From a virus, in IMG/VR virus record IMGVR_UViG_3300011114_000627, positions 1 through 45,407 of that record: a DNA stretch of 45,407 nucleotides. One strand, 5' to 3'. Below, in pieces: positions 24,088 to 31,133 of this stretch. Below the pieces are notes generated by a model that saw nothing but the letters and a program-made list of their open reading frames with translations, did not search any database and was not told the DNA's origin. Every line of letters begins with the position of its first letter. Position 1 is the stretch's first letter. The translations under genes were made by a program, and so were the position numbers.

Positions 24088-24282
24088 ATGGACTCAATCT
24101 GGCTGGCCCGCGATTTGGACGGCGAACTACACGCCTTCGAGTACGAGCCGTACTGGCGGCGCGAATTCGGGCATTGGGCGTCGATGGGTGAGAGTGAAGA
24201 CCCTTCGCGGAAACTGCCGGGGTCGTGGTTCCCGGAGATTGAACCGGGGCGTTGCGTGAGATTTGAAAGGGCTAAACCGTGA
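24088..24282 (+). CDS. Hypothetical protein
   Basis: A 64-residue acidic protein with many Trp/Tyr/Phe (WLARDLDGELHAFEYEPYW, GSWFPEIEPG), probably a small beta fold of unknown role. ATG 24088 with GGAG nearby; the stop overlaps the next GTG. No motif recognised. Confidence 0.55.
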   Translation: MDSIWLARDLDGELHAFEYEPYWRREFGHWASMGESEDPSRKLPGSWFPEIEPGRCVRFERAKP

Positions 24283-24623
24283 ACGGACTCGGACCAATCT
24301 ACGGTGTTCCATTGATCGACGAGTTGCCACTCAGCGGCGGCATGTTCCAAGCAATGCCAAGCCGTGACGACCTGATTCAAGTCAAGAAAATCAGTCAGCG
24401 GACGGTCGCTGGTTATGAGGTCTTGATGCACAAGTGGACGACTCGCGACGACGGACTCAAGATCCACCTGCTGGCCACGTATCGCCGGTTGATGGTCGAG
24501 CGCGACAACTACCAGCTTGACGGACTCAGCGGGCGATTGATCCAGGGTGAAATGTTGGGGCTGGCTGGCGTTTGGTTGTTTGTGACCGGCAAAAACGATC
24601 TGGCGGAAAGGGCGAAAACGTGA
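24279..24623 (+). CDS. Hypothetical protein
   Basis: A 114-residue protein from GTG 24279 overlapping the previous stop. Mixed alpha/beta, with a C-terminal hydrophobic stretch (MLGLAGVWLFVTG) that is too short for a sure membrane span. Coupled to the next gene by GTGA. Unknown function. Confidence 0.55.
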   Translation: MNGLGPIYGVPLIDELPLSGGMFQAMPSRDDLIQVKKISQRTVAGYEVLMHKWTTRDDGLKIHLLATYRRLMVERDNYQLDGLSGRLIQGEMLGLAGVWLFVTGKNDLAERAKT

Positions 24624-24793
24624 AAGACGACGAACGGAAGGTTGTTGGAGCGATGGAGCAATGCGGCGGGCAATTCGTGAAGGCATTGGCTACCGCGATG
24701 ATGTTCGCGGATGAGATCAACTTCGTGATTCTGCGGGATGCGTTTCCCGTGTACTGGCGACACTATGCAAAACTGGCGGGAGTGGAAGCGTGA
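24620..24793 (+). CDS. Small hypothetical protein
   Basis: A 57-residue protein from GTG 24620, GTGA-coupled to both neighbours. Helical, with QCGGQFVKALATAMMFADEINF in its middle. Its place just before the RecE-like nuclease suggests a role in the recombination block, but nothing in the sequence proves it. Confidence 0.5.
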   Translation: MKDDERKVVGAMEQCGGQFVKALATAMMFADEINFVILRDAFPVYWRHYAKLAGVEA

Positions 24794-25716
24794 AAAGAAT
24801 CAAAGACATCACAACGAAAACGCACGCACTCGGAGTCGTGGTAAACAAACCGCGAGTAGCCTACGACGGCGTGCATTATCTGAATCCGTCCAGTATCGCT
24901 GATGGGCTGGTTGACCACAAGGAAATCGACCCAGCGGCTATTAAGTTTGCATTTGAGGATCCATCGCGGACATATCAACAGGCGGCACTCGACCGAATGG
25001 ACCGAGGGACTCTGGCTCACATGATGCTGTTGCAGCCAGAGAGAGTCGGCAGTGAGGTTGCACAGTGGCTAGCGGGAAAGGTCCGACGCAAAGGAACCGA
25101 GAAAACGCCGTCCGATTGGGACGAATTCCGGGCGATGAATGCGGGCAAACTCATCATCTGCGAAGAGGATTATGAAGCCGTATCACTCGCCGTGGCTGCG
25201 TTCCAGTTTCAAAAACAAGTGCGGTTGCTGCTCGTGGATTTGGATGCCGAAGTAGCGATGTTTTCCCGTGAGCATTCATTCTACGTCAAGGGACTCGTTG
25301 ATGCCGTCACGAATGAAATCGAAGGCGTGGACGGTCCAATGCGGCGAATCATCGACCTGAAAACAACCGAGGCGGGAATCAGTGAGCGACAGGTTGAATA
25401 CACGATTCGCGACTTCCGTAACCGGGAAAAAATGGCGGCGTATCGTCGATGGTACGCACGCGAAAAAGACTATCCGAAGCACCAATTGAAGTGCATGAAT
25501 TTGTTTCTGTCGATGACGCCACCCTATGCCATTCGCATCGTCGACATACCCAGCATAACGCTGGACTGGGGCGAGCGGCGAATCGTCGAGGCGCTTGGCG
25601 AGGTGCAGAAGTGTTTGGACGCGGATAAGTGGCCGATGCTTGTCTCCAGTGGTGAAGCGTTGGTGGAGTCGTGGGAAGAAGAAGAACCAGAAATCCTAAT
25701 CGGGAACCTGAAATGA
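24790..25716 (+). CDS. RecE-like PD-(D/E)XK exonuclease
   Basis: A 308-residue nuclease of the RecE/YqaJ-type PD-(D/E)XK group. GTLAHMMLLQPE near 73-84 is the helix with the conserved His, GLVDAV places D171, and IIDLKTTE places D189 and K191; downstream Q/Y-rich helices (QLKCMNLFLS) complete the fold. Such 5'-3' exonucleases make single-strand tails for annealing recombination, normally with an annealase or SSB nearby. GTG 24790 overlaps the previous stop; ATGA links it to the next gene. Confidence 0.85.
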   Translation: MKRIKDITTKTHALGVVVNKPRVAYDGVHYLNPSSIADGLVDHKEIDPAAIKFAFEDPSRTYQQAALDRMDRGTLAHMMLLQPERVGSEVAQWLAGKVRRKGTEKTPSDWDEFRAMNAGKLIICEEDYEAVSLAVAAFQFQKQVRLLLVDLDAEVAMFSREHSFYVKGLVDAVTNEIEGVDGPMRRIIDLKTTEAGISERQVEYTIRDFRNREKMAAYRRWYAREKDYPKHQLKCMNLFLSMTPPYAIRIVDIPSITLDWGERRIVEALGEVQKCLDADKWPMLVSSGEALVESWEEEEPEILIGNLK

Positions 25717-26447
25717 GTATCGACGTATCCAAGACGATTGCGGCCAAGTCGGACCAGTTGAACGCCGACGACATGATTGGCGGACCACTGACGGTCAGGA
25801 TTCGTGATGTTCGCGCAGGCTCAACGGTCGAGCAGCCAATTACGATTGATGTCGATGGCTGGCCACAACCGTACAAACCATGCAAGACGATGCGGCGCGT
25901 GCTCGTGGCAGCGTGGGGCGGTGACAGTGCTGCCTACATTGGCCGGTCAATGACGCTGTACCGTGACCCCACAGTGCAATGGGGCGGCGAGGCGGTTGGC
26001 GGAATTCGCATTTCAGCAATGTCGGACATCCCGCATCGGCTGGAAATCCCGCTCGCCGTGACACGCAAGAGCAAACGGAAATTCGTCATCGAAGTCCTGA
26101 CCGATGCAGTCGCGACGTGGGCGGAAACGATTGACGCAGCCGATAGCCTGGAAGCACTAACGGCGATTGGCCAGCAAATGCGAGCGGCGAAATTGGCGGC
26201 TGGTGACGCGGATCGGTTGCGTGTCGTCTATCAGGCGAAATCAGCAGCATTGAAGACGGGCGACTCCACCGACCTGAACCGCGTCAACGAGGTCTACCAG
26301 GGCATCGACCGGCGAATCACGGACGGCATCACCAGCGCGGAGGCTGACCAGATTTCCACCGACATCAACACGGCGGAAAATGACGACACGTTGACGCAGC
26401 AGGAAGCGGCGGAACTGTTGGCACGGCTGAATAAGGTGATGGTGTAG
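25713..26447 (+). CDS. SSB-like recombination-associated protein
   Basis: A 244-residue protein starting at ATG 25713. The N-terminal 130 residues hold [38 protein letters not shown] and [12 protein letters not shown], a pattern I recall in uncharacterised phage proteins next to exonucleases and compatible with an OB-fold. The C-terminal 110 residues are acidic and helical, as in SSB tails. Likely binds the single-strand DNA made by the RecE-like nuclease. No RecT/Erf/Sak annealase is otherwise visible, so it may fill part of that role. Confidence 0.55.
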   Translation: MSIDVSKTIAAKSDQLNADDMIGGPLTVRIRDVRAGSTVEQPITIDVDGWPQPYKPCKTMRRVLVAAWGGDSAAYIGRSMTLYRDPTVQWGGEAVGGIRISAMSDIPHRLEIPLAVTRKSKRKFVIEVLTDAVATWAETIDAADSLEALTAIGQQMRAAKLAAGDADRLRVVYQAKSAALKTGDSTDLNRVNEVYQGIDRRITDGITSAEADQISTDINTAENDDTLTQQEAAELLARLNKVMV

Positions 26448-26451
26448 TGGT

Positions 26452-26471
26452 CCGCCAGCACGAACTGGCGG
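26452..26471 (+). terminator. Hairpin without T-run between recombination and methyltransferase genes
   Basis: CCGCCAG (26452-26458) pairs perfectly with CTGGCGG (26465-26471), loop CACGAA, 5 bases after the SSB-like stop. With no T-run it is more likely an mRNA stabiliser or partial attenuator than a full terminator. Confidence 0.45.
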
Positions 26472-26493
26472 CGGCGAATTGAAAGGGAGCGTG

Positions 26494-27036
26494 ATGACAT
26501 TTCGCGAAGTTACCATCGGACCATGCAGGCTCATCAACGCGGATTGCATGGACGTGCTGCCGACGTTGGCGGGTGTTGACGCCGTGGTGACGGACCCGCC
26601 GTATGGGATTGGAATTAACAAGAGTCACCGCTTGTCAACCAGTCGCGGGCATGGCGGCGAATCATGGGACGATAAGCCATGCAGCCCAGTCGTACTCGAG
26701 TGGATTCAACAGCAGCCTCATGCGGTTGTCTGGGGCGGGAATTACTTCACGCTTCCTCCTGCGAAGTGCGTAATCGTGTGGGATAAAATGAATGATGACA
26801 GGGACTTCGCAGACTTCGAGATGGCATTATGCGACCCATTCATGGGCAGCGGCACAACCGGCGTTGCGTGCATCCAGACGGAGCGGCAATTCATCGGCAT
26901 CGAAAAGGAACCTAAGTGTTTCGACATTGCCGTTGAGCGCATCCGTCGGGCATGGCAACTGAAGTGCAGCGAACTGCCGTTTGATAAGCCGAAACCGGAG
27001 CGGCAACTAGACCTGTTGATGGGAGCAGATCAATGA
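26494..27036 (+). CDS. DNA adenine methyltransferase-like protein, no. 2, internally shortened
   Basis: A 180-residue protein with motif IV TDPPYG near residue 33 and motif [12 protein letters not shown] near 112, both intact and typical of N6-adenine or N4 enzymes. Between DFADFEMA and CDPFMGSG, full-length relatives normally have about 50-60 residues including an HPTQKP motif; here they are missing in frame. That region helps bind SAM and the target, so activity is doubtful. ATG 26494 follows AGGGAG; the stop overlaps the paired zinc-ribbon gene. Confidence 0.75.
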   Translation: MTFREVTIGPCRLINADCMDVLPTLAGVDAVVTDPPYGIGINKSHRLSTSRGHGGESWDDKPCSPVVLEWIQQQPHAVVWGGNYFTLPPAKCVIVWDKMNDDRDFADFEMALCDPFMGSGTTGVACIQTERQFIGIEKEPKCFDIAVERIRRAWQLKCSELPFDKPKPERQLDLLMGADQ

Positions 27037-27272
27037 CACAACTCTCATACGGCGATTGCGACGGCTGCGGCAACTTCGATTGGATGTCAGTGATTCCGCA
27101 AGTCGGGGAATACTGCCCAACGTGCATGGTCAAGTTATCACGGACCACGCTGTACGAGGGTGCAATCACCGGGGCGTCATTGGTCGAACGGGCAACGGCG
27201 TTTGATGTGGAAGTTCTGTCGCGCACGGTTCGGCTACGGGCACAGGCGCGGCAGATTATTGATAGTGAGTGA
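27033..27272 (+). CDS. Zinc-ribbon protein B, copy 2 (methyltransferase-associated)
   Basis: A 79-residue protein, ATGA-coupled to the shortened methyltransferase. CDGC and CPTC make the ribbon and the tail [17 protein letters not shown] plus [11 protein letters not shown] mirrors the 22225 protein. The same gene pair in two places suggests the ribbon works with, or travels with, the methyltransferase. Confidence 0.7.
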   Translation: MTQLSYGDCDGCGNFDWMSVIPQVGEYCPTCMVKLSRTTLYEGAITGASLVERATAFDVEVLSRTVRLRAQARQIIDSE

Positions 27273-27301
27273 TGTGGGTTCTACTTTTGAAAGGTTCTGT
27301 C

Positions 27302-28126
27302 ATGGCGAAGGCGAAAGAAACGACCGAGATTCAGATTGTCCAAGTTGATCGCGGACACGTCGAGTATTGCATTCTCGGCACAACCCCGCTGATCCTGAAT
27401 CGGATGAGCGAAAAGGCGATGCACGAACTGTTGTTACCGAAGGGCAAGAAGACCGCTGCGGACAAGGCGTCCAGCCTGAAGCACGACCCCTACGCGGAAT
27501 TCCTGGCGTCACCGTACACCGACCCTGATCCAAAGGCACCGACGCTGATTACCCATCTGGCGACGGCGTTCAAGCGTGGCATCAGTGCGGCGGCGATGGA
27601 CGTTCCCGGATCGAGCAAGGCGCAGATCGGGCGTCTCACATGGGTCGAGGGCGAGCGAATCCACATCTACGGCATTCCTCAGATGCTGATGTCGGTCACT
27701 CGCTCGGCAGACATGAACAAGACGCCAGATATCAGAACCCGCGTCATCATTCCGCAGTGGGCGTGCCGTATCACGGTCAGTTTCGTCAAGCCTCTGCTGA
27801 ACGAAACGAGCATCACGAATCTGCTCGTGTCGGCTGGGCTTACGCAAGGGACGGGCGATTGGCGAACCGGCAAAGGTTCTGGCACCTACGGCTCGTTTGA
27901 AGTCACTTCGCAGGACAATCCCGACTTCAAGTTGATCCTGAAGACCGGCACGCGCAAGGCTCAAGAGTCCGCGATGAAAGACCCTGAAGCCTACGACCGC
28001 GAAACCGAAGAACTATACGAATACTTCAAGTCGGAAGTCGGCAAACGCGGCAAGGGCGATTTGGTGGCGGGTGGTGTCGCGAAGCCGTCCAAGGGAAAGA
28101 AGTCCAAGGTTGGTGAAGCAGTCTGA
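27302..28126 (+). CDS. Conserved phage protein with glycine-rich loop, unknown function
   Basis: A 274-residue protein from ATG 27302. It starts with a beta strand and GTTPLILNRMSEKA, continues with TPDIRTRVIIPQWACRITVSF, and has a glycine-rich loop near residues 188-202 (QGTGDWRTGKGSGTYG). The loop and alternating strands recall RAMP/Cas7-like RRM folds, but this is only a resemblance. The last 40 residues are Lys/Gly-rich and disordered. The position between the nuclease/SSB block and the replication genes makes a nucleic-acid binding or annealing role plausible. Confidence 0.55.
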   Translation: MAKAKETTEIQIVQVDRGHVEYCILGTTPLILNRMSEKAMHELLLPKGKKTAADKASSLKHDPYAEFLASPYTDPDPKAPTLITHLATAFKRGISAAAMDVPGSSKAQIGRLTWVEGERIHIYGIPQMLMSVTRSADMNKTPDIRTRVIIPQWACRITVSFVKPLLNETSITNLLVSAGLTQGTGDWRTGKGSGTYGSFEVTSQDNPDFKLILKTGTRKAQESAMKDPEAYDRETEELYEYFKSEVGKRGKGDLVAGGVAKPSKGKKSKVGEAV

Positions 28127-28470
28127 TTGGCTCGGCTGGTGCGGCATGGCGCGAACAGAATGGCGAGGCGCGGCGTGTCGGGGTATGGCTGGTGAGGAGC
28201 GGATTGGATAGGACAGGCAGCACTTGGCGCGGCTGGCAAGACTCGGATTGGAAAGGACAGCCTACAACTGGAACGGCAAGGCTGGCGGTGATTGGCACGG
28301 ATGCTGGTTTGGCGAGGACAGGTTAGGAAAGGATCGGCGGGGCAACGCGCGGCATGGCTGGATTGGCAGGGACTGGCCGGGCGAGGAGATGCCGGGAATG
28401 GCGTGGACAGGCGGGATCGGCCAGGCGAGGACTGGATCGGCAAGGCAACGCGCGGCGCGGCTGGAACGGA
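28127..28470 (+). repeat. Degenerate pentanucleotide (NNNGG) array, about 68 units
   Basis: From the base after the previous stop to about 20 bases before the next start, G or GG recurs every 5 bases with only occasional 4-base steps or skipped positions, for example at 28201, 28206, 28211, 28216 and at 28311, 28316, 28321, 28326, 28331, 28336, 28341. The three other bases vary. About 20 of the units read GGA. A reading frame runs through part of it by chance of low stop content, but a 5-base period does not fit codons. Its G-rich strand is the message strand. Confidence 0.85.
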
Positions 28471-28490
28471 CATCAACTCAAAGGGTAATC

Positions 28491-29009
28491 ATGGATTCAG
28501 AAACGCGAAAACTATTGCACGCACGGCTCGAAAAGATCCGCGCCAAGGCACAGGGGGTACTAACTCCCGACGATGTTGTGAAGGATGCACGGAGCGCATC
28601 AAGCCCGCTGCATTCTCATTTCACATGGGACGACAGCGAGGCGGCACATCAGTTTCGGCTGGAGCAGGCTCGCACGTTGATTCGCAATGTCAGGGTCGAA
28701 GTCTCAACGTCAACCGTCACGATGGCGGCACCGTTTTACATTCGCGACCCACGATGCGGCACTCAGCAGGGTTACGCATCCGTCGCGGAAATCAAGACTG
28801 ATCGGCAAGTCTCGGCGGATGCGTTGAAGATGGAGATTGCACGAGTCATTGGCGTCTACGAACGAGCGGCCAGCATCGCCGAAGAATTGGGACTGTCGAG
28901 TCACCTGGAGCAAGCCATTAACGCGGCGAGGTCACTGCAACAGGTCGTTGAGAAGGTCGCGACCAAGAACCCGAAATCAACTAAGCGTCCGAAAACGGCA
29001 ACAGCATGA
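28491..29009 (+). CDS. Hypothetical phage protein near recombination genes
   Basis: A 172-residue protein, ATG 28491 chosen because AAAGGG lies 5 bases upstream and the longer open frame runs through the repeat array. N-terminal coiled helix (LHARLEKIRAKAQG), then PDDVVKDARSASSPLHSHFTWDD, a segment I recall in many phage proteins of unknown role, and a basic C-terminus (KNPKSTKRPKTATA). It could be a recombination or replication accessory factor. Confidence 0.6.
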   Translation: MDSETRKLLHARLEKIRAKAQGVLTPDDVVKDARSASSPLHSHFTWDDSEAAHQFRLEQARTLIRNVRVEVSTSTVTMAAPFYIRDPRCGTQQGYASVAEIKTDRQVSADALKMEIARVIGVYERAASIAEELGLSSHLEQAINAARSLQQVVEKVATKNPKSTKRPKTATA

Positions 29010-29082
29010 CCAACACCACCACGGAGACAACCCGACTAGCTCGGACTGACCGTGACCCCTGCTGTGAGTGAAGGATAGGTTA

Positions 29083-29901
29083 ATGGTTTACGACAAGGAC
29101 GGCATCCAACTGATTTGCGGCGACAACTGCGAGACGATGCTGGCGATGACACCGGCTTCGATTGACCTTGTTGTCACGTCGCCACCCTACGACGACCTGC
29201 GAACGTATGGCGGGCACTCGTGGGACTTCTACGGAGTGGCGTGGAACCTGAAACGGTTGCTCAAGCCGGGCGGGGTGATTGTGTGCAACGTCAATGACGC
29301 CACCAAGGACGGCAGCGAAACTGGTAGCAGTGCCGATCAGGCGAAGTTCTTTCGGCGAATCGGACTTCGACAGCATGACACGATGATCTACGCGAAAAAA
29401 GGATTCAGCTTCCCGGACTCGACGAGGTATCATCAAGTCTGGGAGTATATGTACATCTTCGCCAATGGCGAACCAACCTCGTTTAACCCTATTTGCGACA
29501 GGGCGAATGAAACGGGCGGCAAACCACTCGGAGGCGATTACAAGCGAGATGCCGATGGCCGATCTGTTATGCGACCCGGAAGTGGCGATCGCGGTGTGCG
29601 GCGCGAAATGGGCCAGAGATTCAATATTTGGACATATTCGGCGGGGTGCGGACAGAGTTCTTTGGATGCCGTCGCATTCAACCACCCGGCCATCTTCCCC
29701 GAGGATCTAGCCCGCGACCACATCCTAAGCTGGTCCAACGAAGGCGACATCGTGCTTGACCCGTTCAGCGGATCTGGCACCACGATGAAGATGGCACGCG
29801 AAACCGGACGGCGCGGCATCGGCATCGAGATAAACCGCGAATACTGCGACATAGCAATCAAGAGGCTGGAGCAGAGATTGCTGTTCGGAGTTGAGTCGTA
29901 A
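29083..29901 (+). CDS. Site-specific DNA methyltransferase (N4/N6 family), no. 3
   Basis: A 272-residue, apparently intact enzyme: motif IV TSPPY at 32-36 (N4-cytosine-like), motif X-like HPAIFPEDLARDHI at 201-214, and motif I DPFSGSGTT at 226-234. ATG 29083 has AAGGA 7 bases upstream. It stands alone, without zinc-ribbon or restriction partner. It probably modifies phage DNA against host restriction. Confidence 0.9.
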   Translation: MVYDKDGIQLICGDNCETMLAMTPASIDLVVTSPPYDDLRTYGGHSWDFYGVAWNLKRLLKPGGVIVCNVNDATKDGSETGSSADQAKFFRRIGLRQHDTMIYAKKGFSFPDSTRYHQVWEYMYIFANGEPTSFNPICDRANETGGKPLGGDYKRDADGRSVMRPGSGDRGVRREMGQRFNIWTYSAGCGQSSLDAVAFNHPAIFPEDLARDHILSWSNEGDIVLDPFSGSGTTMKMARETGRRGIGIEINREYCDIAIKRLEQRLLFGVES

Positions 29902-30179
29902 ATTTGTTATGTCGGCATCGAATATAGACTTGTGCGAATTCCGTAAATAAGTGGGATAACTGGCGCGAAACTGGGGTTGATTGTGGAAGCGACCTTTGGA
30001 CAATCGATTGCGTCGGAAGTGATGAGCCGACAAGATAAACACGCCTTCCAAGAAGCGGAACCGGAGTTCCGTGCGTCGTTTATCCGCACGGTTTCACCAG
30101 CGACTCATCATCGCCCCGCTTTTTGGAAGGCGTTTTCGTTTTACAGGGGAAGCGAAAACGTCAGAACGGAGTCGTTCTG
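29902..30179 (+). promoter_or_regulatory. Non-coding leader upstream of the replication gene
   Basis: A 278-base gap without a credible gene. The first 90 bases are relatively AT-rich and could hold a promoter, though I find no clear pair of boxes. The last 140 bases are densely base-paired (next entry). Position just before the initiator gene also allows an origin-related function. Confidence 0.6.
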
Positions 30180-30182
30180 ATG
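30042..30182 (+). promoter_or_regulatory. Structured 5' leader of the replication gene
   Basis: P1: 30042-30058 pairs with 30116-30132 over 17 bases (one G-U). Inside, P2: CCGTGCG (30069-30075) with CGCACGG (30085-30091); an alternative hairpin CGGAAC/GTTCCG (30056-30061 with 30066-30071, loop CGGA) excludes parts of P1 and P2. P3: CGTTTTCG (30131-30138) with CGAAAACG (30153-30160), loop with a GGGGA. P4 abuts it: TCAGAACG (30161-30168) with CGTTCTGA (30173-30180), loop GAGT. The ribosome binding GGAG is in P4's tip and the A of the AUG (30180) is its last paired base, so P4 should block initiation unless opened or bound. Confidence 0.65.
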
Positions 30183-31133
30183 GCTGGCGACTGGATAAAA
30201 ATGCGAGCGGGATTGCTGACCCACCCCAAGGTTATTGGCATGGTAAACCACCTTGCCACCGATCCCGCGTTCTTCAACTTTATCTGTCAGGATGACATCA
30301 CTGGCGGCGACCTTGGCGGGTTTAATCCTGACCCAAAATCCGTAACGGATATCGTAACGCGACAGGCGTTACGCGCCGTTACGGTGTGTGGATTACTGTC
30401 GTTATGGTCGGCTGCTCGCCAGCACTCAGATTCAGGGGTTCTGACCGGATTGACCGTGGATGACCTTGACGAAATGGCAGGTGTGCCAGGGTTCGGGCGA
30501 GCCATGCACAAGGTTGGTTGGGCTGTTGCGGACGAGCATCATAACTCCATAGTGCTACCGAACTTTACGGAATGGAATGATCAGTCACATAAGGGACCGA
30601 CACAGACTAATGCGGAGCGGCAAAAGGCGTTTCGGGAACGACAAAAGAGCCGTAACGAAACCGTAACGAAAAGTAACGTAGAGGAGAGTAGAGGAGAGGA
30701 GAGTAGAGGAGAGAGTAAAGAAGAGTCCGCACGCAGGGATGAAAAGACATTCCTGACAGGACCGTCTGAAGACTTCGACAAGTGGTGGAACACGTATCCC
30801 TGTCGGTCGGCAAAATCGGATGCGTGGAAGGCGTGGCAGGCGGCTGTGGTCACAATCGCATCTGAGCGTGGCATTGACGACGCAGCGTCAATTGCTTGGC
30901 TACTTGGCCGAACCAGGGACTACCGCGATTCAGCGGCCGGGCGAGATCCAGTGAGCGGCGGCGACTTTCGGCCCGCTCCCGCCAAATGGCTGTCATCCGG
31001 GAAGTATGACGACGATCTGAAGGAATGGGCGAAACCGAACGGGGACGCACCGAAGGGTGCCAAGACCAAGCCAAAACTCCCACCGCTGCCACAAAAGGCC
31101 ACTGCGGCGATTCAAGGAATGATGAATGACTGA
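30180..31133 (+). CDS. Replication initiator / replisome organiser
   Basis: A 317-residue protein. The N-terminal 120 residues (GDWIKMRAGLLTHPKV, ATDPAFFNFIC, VDDLDEMAGVPGFG) form a winged-helix DNA-binding domain like those of phage O/DnaD-type initiators. A highly charged linker (about residues 150-185, rich in EESRGE) follows, then DFDKWWNTYPCRSAKSDAWKAW, the WWxxYP motif common to phage replication proteins. It is followed by DnaB with an 8-base overlap, the usual initiator-helicase pairing. ATG 30180 is chosen because GGAG lies 8 bases upstream; iterons lie within its coding sequence as in lambda O. Confidence 0.8.
   Translation: MAGDWIKMRAGLLTHPKVIGMVNHLATDPAFFNFICQDDITGGDLGGFNPDPKSVTDIVTRQALRAVTVCGLLSLWSAARQHSDSGVLTGLTVDDLDEMAGVPGFGRAMHKVGWAVADEHHNSIVLPNFTEWNDQSHKGPTQTNAERQKAFRERQKSRNETVTKSNVEESRGEESRGESKEESARRDEKTFLTGPSEDFDKWWNTYPCRSAKSDAWKAWQAAVVTIASERGIDDAASIAWLLGRTRDYRDSAAGRDPVSGGDFRPAPAKWLSSGKYDDDLKEWAKPNGDAPKGAKTKPKLPPLPQKATAAIQGMMND
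30340..30384 (+). other. Nested dyad of four CGTWACG motifs (candidate origin/operator)
   Basis: Within the initiator gene, CCGTAACGG (30340-30348) and CGTAACGC (30353-30360) are mirrored by GCGTTACG (30366-30373) and CCGTTACGG (30376-30384). Both pairs are exact reverse complements around one centre near 30363. Spacing between like motifs is 10-12 bases, about one helix turn, as for cooperative initiator binding. Confidence 0.65.
30650..30682 (+). repeat. Three 11-bp direct iterons
   Basis: CCGTAACGAAA at 30650 and again at 30661, then AGTAACGTAGA at 30672. They share the GTAACG core with the upstream dyad and repeat at one helical turn. 11 is not a multiple of 3, so the repeat is not a protein-level one. 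Confidence 0.7.
30681..30725 (+). repeat. Nine purine-rich pentamers beside the iterons
   Basis: From 30681 in strict 5-base register: GAGGA, GAGTA, GAGGA, GAGGA, GAGTA, GAGGA, GAGAG, TAAAG, AAGAG. It encodes part of the charged EESRGE linker. The purine strand could form an unusual duplex or an unwinding element next to the iterons. Confidence 0.75.

Noticed and set aside
28127-28470. CRISPR array
   Set aside because: No conserved 20-50 bp repeat or spacer pattern and no cas genes; the only regularity is the 5-base period.
28224-28490. N-terminal extension of the 28491 gene through the GG array
   Set aside because: The extension is composed of array-derived Gly/Trp/Arg-rich sequence; ATG 28491 has its own ribosome binding site and starts the conserved part.
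30123-30179. Upstream start extending the replication gene by 19 residues
   Set aside because: The longer start has no ribosome binding site and would place two strong hairpins inside coding sequence; ATG 30180 has GGAG at correct spacing.
29977-30180. 67-residue reading frame upstream of the replication gene
   Set aside because: Its span is filled by a 17-bp inverted repeat and further hairpins, there is no good ribosome binding site, and its product has no recognisable feature.
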